Assembly (NCBI GenBank): GCA_025267735.1
Contig: CM046301.1
Span: 57,679,872 to 57,743,871 of the forward strand
Source of the DNA: Mactra quadrangularis
Lineage: Eukaryota; Mollusca; Bivalvia; Venerida; Mactridae
Direction: 5' to 3'
DNA: 64,000 bases
Shown here: one piece after another, positions 34,600 to 48,657 of the stretch
Position numbering within the stretch: position 1 is the first letter of the stretch
Layout of the letters: every line of letters begins with the position of its first letter
The notes under the pieces: model-generated
Database searches by the model: none
What the model was told of the DNA's origin: nothing
Seen by the model: only the letters and a program-made list of their open reading frames with translations
Made by a program: the position numbers and the translations under genes

Positions 34600-36790
34600 T
34601 TGCGTTAAAAATAGGCAATAACACTTAAACTTTGCTAAACTTATATGCTTTTAATTTGTCTGTAAGTGACGCAAGAACACCGTTTCTGTATGATGCCGTA
34701 GTCTGCCATATGGTTATGTAAGGGTATTAAAATATGCTGCAAATTTAGATGTTGGTTTATAAAGGGTTATTAATTGTGATATCACTTCATTAGTATTTGC
34801 TTAATCTATATGAAATAAAGATCCACTTTGTCTTTATGTATTACTTACTCTGATGTAGTTATGTGACCCAATTTATAGTGCTTTTACAATAATATCAAGT
34901 TAACCGTTTCTCTTTCTAACACTTTCCAACTTCATTTAACCGTACCTGTTCTAGCCGTTCAGAATGTTGCTCTGTACACATAATTATTTATTTTTTTTAT
35001 TATGAAGATGGCGTTCAGCTAATGTTTACATAATCCAAGATTAATTTGAAACCCCAATTTTATTTTCATGTCATTGGTAACTTTATAGGTAAACACTCAA
35101 GAATATATCACAGTTACCAATGTAAAATTTAAAAAAAATCACATGTAATACATATCTAGCCGACTTAACACAGCAGTACACATGAGTGGGTCAAAGATGA
35201 ACAAGCACATGGGCATACATAATATCTTCTTCATCCAATACATTTTGCTCTATCATACCAATGGTTGTCCAATGTAATACTTTTCCAGTATATAAAAATG
35301 GACAAAGTATATGATACCATTTCTTATTAGTGATAAGCAGTAGCGTTGCGCGGATAGTTGTTGCAGACAATTTACTATGTGTATTATGACTGAATCATAA
35401 TGCTAATTGATTATACATTCACTGTGGTACGCTCCTGGTTGTTCGACTGGCCAGCGATTATGAATATTTATACTTCAAACAAAATAAAACAACCATAGTG
35501 CCGAATGTATTTCTTATAAATATATAAATTTCATTTGATTCCATCAACTTACCATTCACAATATGGACTTTACTATCAACCAGACTGTCCGACTCGCATA
35601 GACGCATGCGTTAAACTAAAGTGCCTAGCTACACAGAGTAGCCAATGCGCATGCGTCTAACCAGTTTTACTTTTAGCGTGAGGCTGGTCGGACGTGCTTT
35701 ATAGGACAGGTATTTATGTGTTTTACTGAAATTTTATCCCTGTGTGGATTTATTTTTTGAATATAGCCGACTCTGTAGAGCGAGACCGTGTGTCTGTGGT
35801 CAGCAAAAGTACGACTGTGGGTACTCGTGCTTAAAAAATCCCGTCACAGTCGGCCCCGAGTTCTGTCGCCTCCGTAAAGCCGCCAGTTCGTGATTTGGAT
35901 AAACGGGCGGCTGATGTTTAACAAAAATTTTACTCAAGTCTTAAGAAATATAAATTCTATTGAAAATGTTATAATTAAGCATACAGGTGGTGTAGCTTCG
36001 CCTCGCTGAGAATAGCAGTAAACACGACCAACACCGGTCTGCGTAGGTCACAAAGGAATTTAATATCGTTAAATAATATTTTTGACAACGGCATTATCGA
36101 AGAGGATGCACTGTCATTACACCCTTGGACACGTGAACGTCGTGACCTTTTTGGTCTATGTGACACTTTGTCTGTAAATTCAGTGTCATCCAATGGTTCT
36201 AAATTTAGTGACATATATTCTAAATCCACTCAAAATTCAGATAAAAACTAGGGCTTTAATAAACCTTTTTTCTAATTTAAGAGTACCATATTTTTAGTTA
36301 AATACCTTATATGTACGTGTTTATAGTGTTTTTGATTAGGGATCTTGTCGACCGCCTGTTCCTTCGTCCATCTAGCGTCAGCAATTCAAATATTCAAATG
36401 TATTTTACAATACTAAGTCGAGGGTTACCAGTAGGCTTGTCCAAACGGCACAAGAAAAAATAAATTTTGAATGAATGAATCTTTGAAAAACATAATGTGT
36501 TATCAAACAATAATATTGTTACAACTGATTTATATTACAAACATAATTCATTAAGTTAAATAATGTTATGGATATGTTCTTACATTGATTTAGATTCATT
36601 TGCTGTTAAACACGGTTGTGTGTTCACTTATTGTAGAGTAAATAGTGTGTCAGATTAAGTAAGCAAAAAAAGAAATATAGTCTGAACTAATTTCAACCAA
36701 AAGAACTACATAAGAAAACGCGGACAAACTAACGATTAAAGATATGTTACTTTAGAGTAATCTTCGAAACTCTGAAACAATATTATATCA
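34600..36790. other. Intergenic, with a retroelement-like tract
   Basis: 34600-35580 shows nothing recognisable. An inverted pair (gacgcatgcgtt and atgcgcatgcgtc) lies at about 35600-35660. 35760-36475 is GC-richer and ends in a tgaatgaatgaatc tail, as in the 3' ends of some LINE-type elements. A short plus-strand frame starts MFNKNFTQVLRN near 35917, but no domain is recognisable. Confidence 0.4.
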
Positions 36791-39182
36791 TTAGGGTTGG
36801 GCAAATCACCAACTTTTTTTTGAAACGGGTGTTTTTTATGGCAAAATGATGCACTGAATACAAATGTGACCTTTAAAATTGTCTCCGGTGACGTTTTAGG
36901 TTCACTTTTTGCGAAAATTCAAAATGGCCGCCAAAATGGCCGATATTGGTTATGTAGAACTATTTTATATTTTCACCATAGCTTGTAATATATCATTTTG
37001 TAGGTTTTTAAGGATGATAAACCCGTTTTTGAGGTTAAAAATAACAAAATATGTATGAGAAGCTATATTTATTAATAATTTAAGCAATATTTCAGCCAAA
37101 ATCACACAATTTCGTAGAATAATATCTACTTTTGCATTAAATCAATTTCCTATAAATCTTTTCATAGTTTTTTTCAGCTTGCATATTACTATTGTAATAC
37201 TTATTTCTGCTTTTGAATATATTAATGCTACTAAGAATGAAACTTTATCACCTTTATTAAGTATACACATAGTAGCTTTAATAGCAATAACCAAATTGCA
37301 TTCATCGAGCTATGCCGCTCTTTCTGTTTTATGGTATAATGACTTTAAACTGCTATTAATTATTAAAAAACAATCCATCTACTGGTTTTAAATGCTTTAC
37401 TGTTTATAGATTTTGATGCATTGCAGATATTGTAAATGTTTTCCTTAATCATAAAAAATTAATTTTGAATTTATTCTATTAAGTTGAAGATTATAACTCG
37501 AACAAGCTTGTACTAGCTGTATCTGTACATTTATACATGTATATGAAGTCTTGATTTCATAGTTGTGTAAAAAGTTATGAACCTTAAGACAAATATATTC
37601 CAATTCCATGAATGGATATGTTAGAAATTAATAATGACGGAGGCGAAAATAGCATAGTTAGCATATGTAACTTTGATATCGAAGCCAAAATTGACATCGA
37701 GATCTCACTTGGACGAAAAGGTTCTAAAGTAACATGATGCAAGGTCATTAGAAGGACTTCAGACATGATTCTTCTAACTTTAATTGATAGTCAATGGAGA
37801 CTTTAGGAGCACAGTTCTGGTTGCTCTAATGGAGTTATCAAGACCAATCTATCAGTACAATTTTAAACCTGTTGCAGCTATTGATTTGGTAGGCTGGTAG
37901 TACAATGTTTAAACCATGCAAAAGTCAATGTGGGAGTGGAGTGTATAAGACCATGCACAAATACTTCCATTGATTTCTGTGTCAAGTGCCTATGTATTAT
38001 AAGTCTTTAGATATGTAATTGCTTATGTGAAAGCTGATACTTCTTTGTGATGTAAGATTAAGGTGAAGTTATCTGGCCATAATAACACAAAGGTATTGCG
38101 CATTGTTCACCTTCTTCCATGCTATATAAGGTCTATTTAGACATAGTTGTGTAGTTTTATACACAATTATTTCCTTCTAGATAGGTTCATTTTCATTTTT
38201 TAAGTTGTCATTCAATTTAAAATATCATTAAGCATCTGTCAAGTTGTTGAGATTTGTTTTAGTTTCACGGATTCTAGCCTGTATATTGAAGATTATCCTG
38301 TTGTTGTCCACATGGACTTATAGATATGCTTGTTATCTGTTGAGTTGATTGAAAGCTGATTTGTAACATGTAAAAAATAATTGTCCTTCACAGGAGCCTA
38401 CAGAGATTAAAAATTTTACAATGATAAACTTGCTAAACTTGCAAAGAGAGGCAATCACTATAAAAGCTTACATGATTAAGATATGTTATATGCTCACATA
38501 CTTGATGAAGTGATAAAAACAAAAGAAAGATATCTACTTGCTGAATTATATTTTGAACAAACTAATATCGGTCCATTCACACTGAAATCAGTTGATTTGC
38601 TAAGGATTCACAAACAGAAAAACGATTGATATGAGAAGTAAGATATCTAAGAGCCACAACTGTGTCGCATTTACACCAAATGCGACACATTAAAAAAAGA
38701 TAGTAAACTCAAAATAGAAATACTCCCTGAAAACAAATTAAACCAAAAATATAAAACCAGAAAATGATGTTTTGCTTTACATGACAGTGTTTTAAAACAA
38801 ACTCTTTGATCATGTAGCATATTTTGTAATTGTCTTACAGAATAATCGAAAATATGTACTGTCGTGCCGAAATATTGTATAAATTATTATTAAATAAAGC
38901 TTCCTCTACTTATTTTTGGTATTTTAAACTCAAAAACGTGTTTATCAACCATAAAAACCTATAAAATGATATATTACAAGCTATAGTGACAACATTATAT
39001 TGTCCCCCATAACCAAAATCGGCCATTTTGGCGGCCATTTTGAATTTTCGCAAAAAGTGAACCTAAAACGTCATCGTAGAAAATTTTAATTGTGATATTC
39101 AGACTCAGCACATAATTTGGCCATAAAAAACACCCGTTTGGTTTGCACCTTTTAAAAAAAGTTAATATTTGCCCAACCCTAA
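36791..39182. mobile_element. ~2.4-kb foldback element with ~270-bp inverted arms
   Basis: The left end ttagggttgggcaaat is the inverse of the right end atttgcccaaccctaa. The arms share aaaacacccgtt, gtgaacctaaaacgtcat, aaaatggccgccaaaatggc and the cttgtaatatatcattttgt block, all in reverse orientation. The interior is AT-rich without a convincing ORF. No clear target duplication was found. Confidence 0.75.
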
Positions 39183-39883
39183 TTATATAGACGTAGGTAC
39201 TGTTTTGTAATTTTTTATCTAATATAGTATTATTTCTTAATTGGCTAGCAGCACTGATACAACAGTGCTATTTGATAAAAGTTTTGCTTTACAGATTCCT
39301 CTCTGTTGTGAATGATACTATAGTGCCTATTTTATTACTGTTTAATTTTACCTTGTTAAGGGCATGTTACAGTAATTTTATGTAATATATTGGTAATATC
39401 TGTGCTTGTATGCATTCATTGTTACCAAAAATAAACACGCCTCAACGCCTAAAAATCACAAAACTTACGGGATTTTTTTTTGTTAGGATTGAAGGTAATA
39501 CTATTATTGTTTAAAGTACATCGCAAATTTAAACAAAATAACAAATTGTGGACATAATATTTACTTTCAAGATTGTTTTCCGCCGATAAAATTGATTAGA
39601 ACTTAAAGTATTATAATGTATATGCTTGTCAGATAAAATTACTTATTAATCGATTATTATATTATCAAATTTCATAGACTTCATAGAAAAGCTTTAACCG
39701 TATTTACCCAACTTTAAGACTCATCAAGATTTTCACGGTTTAATACAGCCATATAGCATTGATCGTAGATACATCAGTATTGCGATACTACAATCTACAA
39801 GCCATGACCCCATGTTGTGATCGATTAGATAAGATAAGGATCATAGACCACGATCATGGTCATATAGATATTAAATTTTTATC

Positions 39884-39900
39884 GGGGGGGGGGGGGGGGG
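39884..39900 (+). repeat. Poly-G run (17)
   Basis: A homopolymer of 17 G in AT-rich DNA. The length in the assembly may be inaccurate. Confidence 0.9.
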
Positions 39901-40292
39901 TTTAATCCTTTGTAGACAAATGTATGTATTTATGTATTATTGTCCATTGTGTATGAGGTGTAAATTAACAGATAAATATGTCAGTACTTTAGAGGTGATA
40001 TTTTGTATACATGACAGTAAGTTGAAACAAAATTGACAATTGTAATATTTTTTGTTAGAATGAGAATTATATATCAGCCTTTTTAAATTACTTAATTCCA
40101 AGGGGTGTAACGGTTACGTTAATAAAAATACTTTTCTATTGAAAATTGAGTATCGACTTGAGATCATGTATCGGACTAAATCTACGACTTGCCTCTGCTG
40201 ATCTGTGAAAGTATCTCAGTCATGAGAAAAAATTCTGCATTCAGAAAGTCTAGATTTTTATTTGTTCGGGACGTCAGTCCTGAATGTGGGAA

Positions 40293-40618
40293 TCACACTG
40301 TCCCGATATGAGCACAAGGTGAACATACGAATAAAGAAAAGTTTAAATTCGAATCAGATCGTTATAAGATCGCGCCATTCGAGAGGGCATCTTTTGCCAT
40401 CGTATGATCCTTGGTTGAATTTTTAGGCTCCGGCGACAACTTCGTGATGTAGGCGTCACACTGTCCCGATATTAGCACTAGATGGACATACGGATAAAGA
40501 AAAGTTTAAATTCGGATCTGATCGTTATAAGATCGCGCCATTCGTGAGGGCATCTTTTGCCATCGTATGATCACCAGCTGAATTTTCAGACTCCGGCGAC
40601 AACTTCGTGAGCGGTCGC
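40293..40618 (+). repeat. Two direct 163-bp repeats
   Basis: Units start at about 40293 and 40456. They share ataaagaaaagtttaaattc, gatcgttataagatcgcgcc, gagggcatcttttgccatcg and ctccggcgacaacttcgtga. They are subterminal to the 40.29-42.40 kb element. Confidence 0.8.
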
Positions 40619-41329
40619 AAAATTTTTAGCATGCTAAAAAATTGCCGGAAGTCATTGCGAATGTGCATTTTCGTGTTGAATTCGTACTTCAATTTTGGGC
40701 ATTGCGGGGGCCGTCGTAAAGCCTTCTTTTCATTTGTGAAGTCTTCGTCTTTACTCCGTGTGATCATCGGTGCTATCTAGCATTTTTCGCCTCAAGAGGA
40801 CAATACGAGGGCAACAAGAAGATATGCGGTTGTCTTAGGTAGGCATCACGATACGCGAATCCCCCGGGGTACCGTCATGTCGCCATCGTTTTTTGGTACG
40901 ATGACATCGAGATGGCACCACGATGTCGACCGAATAAGCAAATTTAAATGGCTCAAGCGTTGTACATGCATCAAGGTTGACATATAAAGAATTGCCTCCG
41001 ACAACCTTCCTCATTAGTCTTGTACATCTAAAGTGAAACAACAAAATATTTGATCATTTGCAAATAAATATGCAATTATTTTGAGTTAATTTCCAGCAGA
41101 ATTGCATTAGTTTGAATATTAGTCAACTAAGAAAAGAAAGACAAAATCAGAGATAGGAATAGGAGTCTATGAGAGTCAAAAATGGCTGTTTGCGAAAATG
41201 ATAAACGTATAGCAACTATAGTACTCTACTAGAGGAGTTGAAGACAGAAGATGATACTTCTTAAAGAAAAATGTAGCAACACGTTGTATAGGTCATCAAC
41301 AAACTCACCGTATCTAGAAATTATAAAAC

Positions 41330-41548
41330 TCTAGATTTAGCCATTAACCAATTACTAAGCACATACTTCTGCCAGTGGCTGACAACTGCCCTATATGATT
41401 TAAAATCTGTGGTAGGAGGGAGAATGGCCGTATAAATTATTTCATGACCTAACTCCGCGAAAGTATGCTCCGTCTGGGAATCGAATCCACGACCCCTGCA
41501 TTAGAGGACTTGCATGGTACCAACTATGCTAGCCGGACAACTAGCTTC
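41330..41548 (-). mobile_element. tRNA-derived SINE (family 2)
   Basis: Close to the copy at 18.43 kb: tttagccattaaccaattac, tggctgacaactgccctata, and the tRNA-like head with inverse B-box gggaatcgaatcc and A-box near 41520-41545. Confidence 0.7.
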
Positions 41549-42399
41549 TATAGCTATACAAGACTTCTCAGTGGCCTCTACTATGAGTTCATACAATGGA
41601 TATATAATGCATTATAAAGAATAAGGACACATGATACAATGATACAGGAAGTCTCTTTCTTCTAGTCTCAAGCTATCACTGTACGGAACCTGGCCTGCGG
41701 TGACAGTTATCTAAGCCTGTCATACAACTTCAGAGTAGCTCTAAACACAATATCCCTTATATCAAATGTTTAAGTTTGCGATGCCATCAAAGTCAATATT
41801 GTATCTGAGGTGATCCAGTGCTCTACTACAATGGAAGTGGTCTGCCATTGCTGAGCATTTTGAAAAGATAATTCATGCTATGGTGCTCTGGATGGCAAGC
41901 ATGTGACGGTTATATATCCTTGGAATACTAGCCGTTTGAAAGAAAATAAAATGACTTCTCCATTTTTCTTATTGTCTTGACTAATGCCGTCTATAACTAT
42001 AAACTCTCCATACCCCGGCGCGTTGTAGACCTTTGCTATTCGTGCATTCATGTTTCGAGTTTTTCTGAGGGACATTAACCGGGAGTCACGTTGCGCTTTC
42101 GTGACTACATTCTAACACATCATACTCACCATACGACGTCGTATATCAATCGTGTGGCCTTCGCATGTCCTGCGAGTTACAACTTGGTAAAAATCTGCGT
42201 CTATCAGGCGACTTCGTGAGTAGATCGGATGCGATCGCGTGAAATATAGAATGATACGTGTTGGCCTTCTGTAGGAATCGTACTTGCTTCGGTTGCTGAT
42301 TGGTTGTCGGCCAATTTCGGGGACATCTTCGTACGATATTAGAAATTCCAAATTCGTATGTCCATCGGGTGTCAATTTCCGGACAGTGTGACGCCAGCT

Positions 42400-45300
42400 G
42401 AACAAATATATTTACCGTATTTCAGACCCTTTCCCACTTTGAAAATTTACCGAATCCAGAAGTAGTCCCTCAGTATATAGGTATAGAGCAATTCAAAATG
42501 ATCGTCTGCTATGACAGTCACAATAATTTCTGAAATACACTTGTCAATCGGTCTATACTGAAGCATATGTATAATAGCTTATGAGTTAAGCGTTTCAGTA
42601 GAGATCTTTACGTCGTATTATGTAATAGAATGGTATCAACTATTCAGTCACGACCCGTCGTTTGTGTCAGTTGTCAGTAGATATGTTACATCATCTTATG
42701 TAATAGAATGATTCTTTTGGAAAAGTTTAAAGATCGTATTTGATGACTTTGAATGATGTCTGAATAGTGGACTTTATTTATTTTACATACAGATGCAGCA
42801 GAATAAATGTGCATAAATAATAACTTTAAAGCGGTAATTATTCCATTGTTCTAAGAATGACCCCCTTGAATCGTTGTGATTGTGCGAAAACAAATCGCCT
42901 GTCCGGTTAAACTGCAGTATTTATAGGTCGATTGTTTGAAGTTTTTTGAACCGGAACAAAGCTGTTGTACCTATAAAAAAACTATTACTGAACTGATCTT
43001 GTGTACAAACGTTGTTGGAGCCGGAAATCTCATTTTACTTTTTAAACCCGAACAAATTCAGTGCCTTCAGCGCTTTGATTTATTCTTGATATAATGTGTA
43101 ATAAAGGTCATCTTAATTACTACTTTAAATGAAATTATTCAATAAAATTTTGATCAGAGACTCGCCTTTGGACATTTTTAACGTTCAGATAGCGGTCATC
43201 GATAATAATATGCGGTCTGAGATACAATACATGCATCTTAGCGGATTAGAATATTGTAAACTTCATTTAATTTATCATATTGGCCTAAGTAAAAATAGTG
43301 TCAATTGTGTTGTATGTATTGCATATTTAATTAGTATCATTGATATTATTTAAGTTTACAGCATTGGTATGTTGTTACTTTATTATCGTTAGTTTTACTA
43401 TTAACATGACAATATTTGATGAATAAAATAGTAATTCGTTTAATGATTGTAGATCGTGATTTTGCAAGACAATGTGGTAATTGTTCATCAAGATAGGCAA
43501 GAGTACTGATTACAGTTTATTTGGTACTCTCGGCACACGATCATATGTGAAATGAAGTTATAAATAAGTCCATGTAATACACATATAATGTATAATATTA
43601 AACAACAAGTATGAATGGTAGTTGGTGGAAATACAACTGAATTACATATTTCTTAAATAAAAAGTATATGTACAAATAACGAGAAAAGAAGGGTTGGTTA
43701 ATTTTAATTTGGAAACAAAAAGTTTTAAGAGAAAATTGATAACTGTTAGCCAGGTAGAAGTCTGAAACTTGAATAAGTATACACTGATTTTTGATAAATT
43801 TTCCCAGTTTGAAAACTTCATTCTCGTTGGTAGTATTCATAATATTAAAAAAGTGTTCATATTTGGATTGGCAGAAATGTTTGGATGAAGGACTGATTTT
43901 CTTTTTTGTGAGTAAAGTATTAGACAGTTGAATAAATAATGAAACTCATACCCAATTTCGTTATTATTACATAAGCCCTTTTCAATAGTTTTTTTTTACA
44001 CGGTTTAAAGATTATAAGCGATTTCATAAATTTACTATCATGAAATATATCTAAATAGTTTTCAAAACCATGTTTAGCTTTGTAAAGTTTTGTAATTAAT
44101 GCATGTATTTGAAGTGGTCTATTCTGATTTCCATTTTTGCGAAATCTTTGCAAACAAAATATGTTCTATTGTTCACTGTAAATGTAGAATTAGAACCATT
44201 GTAATTCTTAGTTAGCCAAATGAAATGTAGTCCACAATCGAACAAAATTTATCCATTCATAATTGTGATCGCTTTGAGTACAGTCTGTAATACTTTTTCC
44301 ACAAATTTGGGAATATGACCCATACCCCTAGAATTGGGAATTTTATCGGCATTTTGGTTTAAATTTGGATAAACTGTCATGCAACTTTAATAACAAAAGC
44401 AGACTTAACGAAGTTTTTAGTTTCACTCTTAATTAATTTGATTAGTTAATTAAAAATAAAGATTAATGGGATCAGAATTTAAGCCAAAACTTACTAACAG
44501 CTTTTTTTTTCAAAAAAAAATATTTTGTTTCAAAATTTTTGATTGAAATTTGGGGAAAATACATTATTTTAGATTGGGAATATTGCCAATAAACGGTTAT
44601 AAAATTGATCAAAAATAAACACTGATCTGTCAATTTTGTTAAGTGTAGAGGATAATTTATGATCGGATGACTTCATATTAAATAGAAATCCAACAGCGTG
44701 TTTAATGCTTATTGCTACCTGCGGGTCGAAATGTAAATACTTTGGGTTGAGTTGTCCGCGGGTTGAGTTGTACCGGACCCTGCAGATCCAGTCAATTAAA
44801 CAACTAGACCGAGAGTACAGTTATGGTTTACAAAGAATCTTCAATGATGTCATTATTACTCCACAGTTAGATAAAATACAATTGTCTGTGATGAATTATG
44901 TTTGGCACTCAAATCAACTGTTTAAACTTCGGATTTTTAGAAAAATCTAAGTCTTGAATTTAATTGTCACTAAACCCAAATTCAATGCACTAAACTCCAG
45001 TGCTTTCAGCGCTTTGATTTTTGTACTTTGCAGCATCCACAAATTACATGAATACAATACTGTCGAGAAATATATACTGGAAATAAGCTTGTTTGAAAAC
45101 AATAAGACGTCACATTCTCATCAGGGAATGTTAAAAGGGAGGATCAACGACAACTCCAGGAGGAAGTTAAAGCATTTACGGTGAGTAAATATTAAAATCG
45201 CCGTTTTATTTTATAGTGTTCTGTTTTTTATAATGTTTTCTATTTTCATAATCAATGCATATTCTTGAACATTTAAGTTCCTAAATAAAGTTGTTACCTG

Positions 45301-45857
45301 CATCCCACCCTAAAACTCTTAGGAGGAAAGCAGGGAAAAGAGACAGGTTGTTGTTTTTCAGAATACAAGACAGCTACAGGAATTTGATTTGGTCAACAAA
45401 CTGCAGGGACTATAGCTTTTATATAACAAGATCCTTTGGTTGATACAGTTATAGTCAGGATTAGATTGGCAGAAATTATTGCACAATAATGTTAATAGTC
45501 CAAATCCATATGAAAGTGTTTGTACAGTTTTAGGTCACACTGAGACCGTTATTTGGGTCAAAAGGTCACCAAGGGCAAAAATCAACTTGATGCCTACATC
45601 CAGATTTTGTTTAAATTCCTTCCTAAATTCGAGCTATGTATTAATTATATTAATTTTACAATGTATTTATTCTTCGAATTAGTAATATATGATTGTTTGG
45701 TTCCTTGGTTACCTTTCTTTGGGTTTTTTTTTGTTATGAACATTTTATTTTTCAAAGTTTCAAGTACAAGTACACTACATGACAAACTTATAAAAATATA
45801 CATACAATTGAAACTAACTTGAAAAACGTTTTTGTATATAAACAAGTCTATTCACTC
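42400..45857. other. No gene seen
   Basis: AT-rich sequence. A short gggttgagttgtcc-type motif pair around 44740-44785 also occurs at about 20680-20745 (gggttgag, ccggacccg), so it is a dispersed repeat. The segment before 45181 (cctccaggaggaag... ending at a gtgagt) has a donor-like end, but no acceptor or homology supports an exon. Confidence 0.5.
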
Positions 45858-45966
45858 ATACACATCCACTCACTCACACACACATACACACACACATACG
45901 TACACATACACATACGTACACATACACATACGTACACATACACATACGTACACATACACATACATA
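45858..45966 (+). repeat. Microsatellite of CACATA/CGTACA units
   Basis: Imperfect tandem array of acacata and cgtacacatacacata units. It gives rise to a Thr/His/Tyr-rich spurious ORF. Confidence 0.9.
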
Positions 45967-46129
45967 AATATATTTATGGCAAGATGGACATAAATATTTT
46001 TGTTAGAAAGGAATCTAACAAAAGGGGAAGGTTTTTATTTCTAAAAACAAAAAGATAAAAAGGGTTCTCTCTCGCTCTAATTGTTGTTTGGAGTTAGAAT
46101 TCTCCATTTATGTTTATGTATTTGTGTTT

Positions 46130-47690
46130 TTCCTTTGTATAAAGCTATCATTTCTTCTATTTTTCACGATTATATTGAAAAAAAGTATAGTTATTTATAA
46201 GGGGTATTGTTTGATTACATTTGTTGATAAAAATGAAATATTTTGCTAAAAGAATAACAAAATTTATTAGGTGGGCATTTGGGTGATTTGATAGGTCACA
46301 AAATGTTATTAGACTTATATTGAGTTAAAAATTTGAATTACATTTTTCATTTAAGAAGGTATTAATATCCCTCCAAAAACTTTGTATGATATTGCACTCC
46401 CAAAACATGTGTGGAATTGAATCAATTTGACCAAAACAAAAATCACATAAGCTGGTGGTTGTTAAATTGCATTTTTGTAGGAATTTGTTTGTTGGGATTA
46501 TTCTCATCAGATATTTGTATTGAAATTCTCGTAATTTTGTGTCATTTGTTATTTTTATTGGTTGTAAAAATATGTTCTTTGAACTTTTATGTTGGCTATT
46601 AGTAGTATCTTTCCATTTTGTAATTTGTTTAGGTTCAGTGGTGTGATGTTTTTGTAAAAACATGTTATATATAAATTGGCATGTATTTTGTTTATTTATA
46701 ATGTTTGTAATGAGGAAAGATGGATGCGGTTGATTTATTTGTTCATCGAAAAGCATGTGTTTCCATTTGTTCGAAAAGGTTTTTATGAGTGTGTTGTATT
46801 TGAGAAAATCTCCATTCGGTAGACTATAGAGAAATTTCATTTCATCAAAAGTGTTGAATCGTTTTTCTCTATAGTTATATAAATGTTCAACAAATAAGAT
46901 TCCTTTATTTAACCAAGTTTTGTAAAAATAACATTTATCATTACCCTGTTTTATGTTTGAGTTATTCCAGATAATCTCTTTTGAAATTATGTTTACTTTG
47001 TCGTTATAATTTACTCGTGCCGATAAAATATGTGAAAGACAGTTTTGTGCCATCTAACGGAAAACTGGCATCGTCAGCGAAGAGTGTTTGTTTAATTTAG
47101 TTATCGTATATTTGAATACCTTTGATATTATCATTTTTAGAAATTGAATCAGACAACACTTCTAAACTTAAGATAAATAAAAAAAGACGATAAAGGACAT
47201 CCTTGTCTAACACCTTTTTCAATATTAAAATATTCTGATAAAAAAACCATTGTTAGTTACGCATGCAGTTGGTTGGTTGTAGAACAATTTAACCCAATTA
47301 ATAAAGGACTCACTAAAATTCCAATAATGCAAACATTTAAATATAAATTGGTGGTTAAGGTTATCATAAGCTTTTTGAAAATCTGAGAAAAATATTAGTT
47401 CAGGGGTATCTTTTTCATTTACTTGGTCGATAATTTCTAAAAGTGTTCTTATATTTTTGCCAATGAAACGTCCTTTTATAAAACCAGTCTGGTTTGAACT
47501 AATAATACTAGGAATGACTTTTTTGGCTCTATTCGATATTGCTTTTGTGGCGATTTTATAATCTATATTAAGAAGTGATATAGGTCTCCACTTTGAAATA
47601 CAGTTTAGGTCAGTTTATATCTTTGGTATAAGAGTGATAATACTTTGGTTTTGTAATTCTGTTAAACGACTGTTTTGTATGAACATTTTG
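46130..47690 (-). mobile_element. Decayed L1-like LINE, reverse transcriptase C-terminal half
   Basis: Minus-strand conceptual translation, with several frame changes, gives family landmarks in order. At 47570-47450 there is a PISLLNIDYKI-like segment and then GFIKGRFIGKNIR. At ~47390 FFSDFQKAYD holds the first catalytic Asp of the reverse transcriptase palm, and at ~47210 there is KGVRQGCPLS. A 242-residue open segment (47053-46325) ends in a CDFCFGQIDSIPHMFWEC zinc-knuckle-like motif, the zf-RVT type that follows RT in L1-like elements. In another frame, HPNAHLINFVILLAKYFIF continues to ~46170. The second catalytic motif (xADD) and the N-terminal endonuclease are not found, so it is 5'-truncated and inactive. 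Confidence 0.85.
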
Positions 47691-48054
47691 GTCGCGAAAA
47701 CATCGTGAAAAATTCAATTAATCCGCATCTCATTATTTATTTTTCAAAATGCGTGCCCAAATAATAATATAAGTTAAACGTTTTCGATATGCAGATCCCA
47801 TTAAGAATGTTTAGTGTACGGATCCAAATTTTTAATATGCAGACCCGAAAAGAACGTTTAGTATACGGTTACAAATTTTCAATATGCAGGTCTAGAAAAA
47901 AGTTTAAGGTCCCAAAATTTCAATATGTGGATCTCGGAAAAATTATTTTACTTATTTGGGAATTAAAATAAATTAAGATAATACCATACACATTTATACT
48001 TCAAGAAGAATGAATCCTTCACAGCGCCGAATATCTTTTTTTAAAGATATTTCT

Positions 48055-48286
48055 TGTTTTTTTGTTTTTTTAACGTCGTATTCAACACATATTTAGGTCA
48101 TATATACGACGGCCAGCTCTTCCTACTATAGTTTTCTTGGACATTTTCTATTACCAGTACTAATTTAACCTACCACGAGGCCGACAACTCATGCATATGG
48201 TATGACCTACCGCAACCGGGCTCGAACCCGCGATCTCCGGATTCGAAGTCAGACATACTAACCACTTCGCAACGGCCGCGGCTCGG
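48055..48286 (-). mobile_element. tRNA-derived SINE (family 3)
   Basis: The reverse complement has a good tRNA-like head: A-box gttgcgaagtggttagtatg and B-box cgggttcgagcccg. A body ends in ttaacg plus poly-T (poly-A on the element strand). The body shares gacggccagctc and ccagtact motifs with the family 1 elements. Confidence 0.8.
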
Positions 48287-48657
48287 AATGAAGTTTGATT
48301 GTTGAGTGTATTATATGATCTTATTATGATAGTACTGTGAACTGTTGATATGTCAAAGATTTGAAGGCATGTATTGAGTGCTTGAAACGACATGGGATAT
48401 ATATCATCGTAAATTCAAAATCAATTTCATCTTTAGGTACTAGAAATACCTAAAATTATTCTACCAAAATGGCTTATAAGTAAACAATAAAAACCCAAAT
48501 TTACATATTTTTTTCCAAAATTAACTAAACTATTTGAAAACATGGACTGAATTACTGAAATTATAGTTTTTCTAAACGATTATGGTTTATACATATGCAC
48601 AGGAAACATTCTTGGTTTAAAAGCTTGCATTTAACATGTTTATGACTTCACCTTTAG

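Larger units (their letters stand above)
40288..42396. mobile_element. ~2.1-kb DNA element with inverted tcacactgtcc ends and subterminal repeats
   Basis: The left end carries two direct copies (period 163) of a block beginning tcacactgtcccgatatgag. The right end at 42340-42396 carries the inverse of the outer part (cggacagtgtgacgcc, and tccatc matching gatggacatacg). The ends are GC-richer than their surroundings. The centre holds a SINE (41.33 kb) and sequence without a recognisable transposase. Confidence 0.5.

Noticed and set aside
45000..45186. Possible exon with coiled-coil-like frame (REDQRQLQEEVKAFT) ending at a gtgagt donor
   Set aside because: There is no acceptor with a pyrimidine tract, a stop lies just upstream in that frame, and the phase does not fit the paralogue at 48.66 kb.
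46411..46602. Plus-strand 63-residue hydrophobic frame
   Set aside because: It is antisense to the LINE reverse-transcriptase segment, which has recognisable motifs on the other strand.
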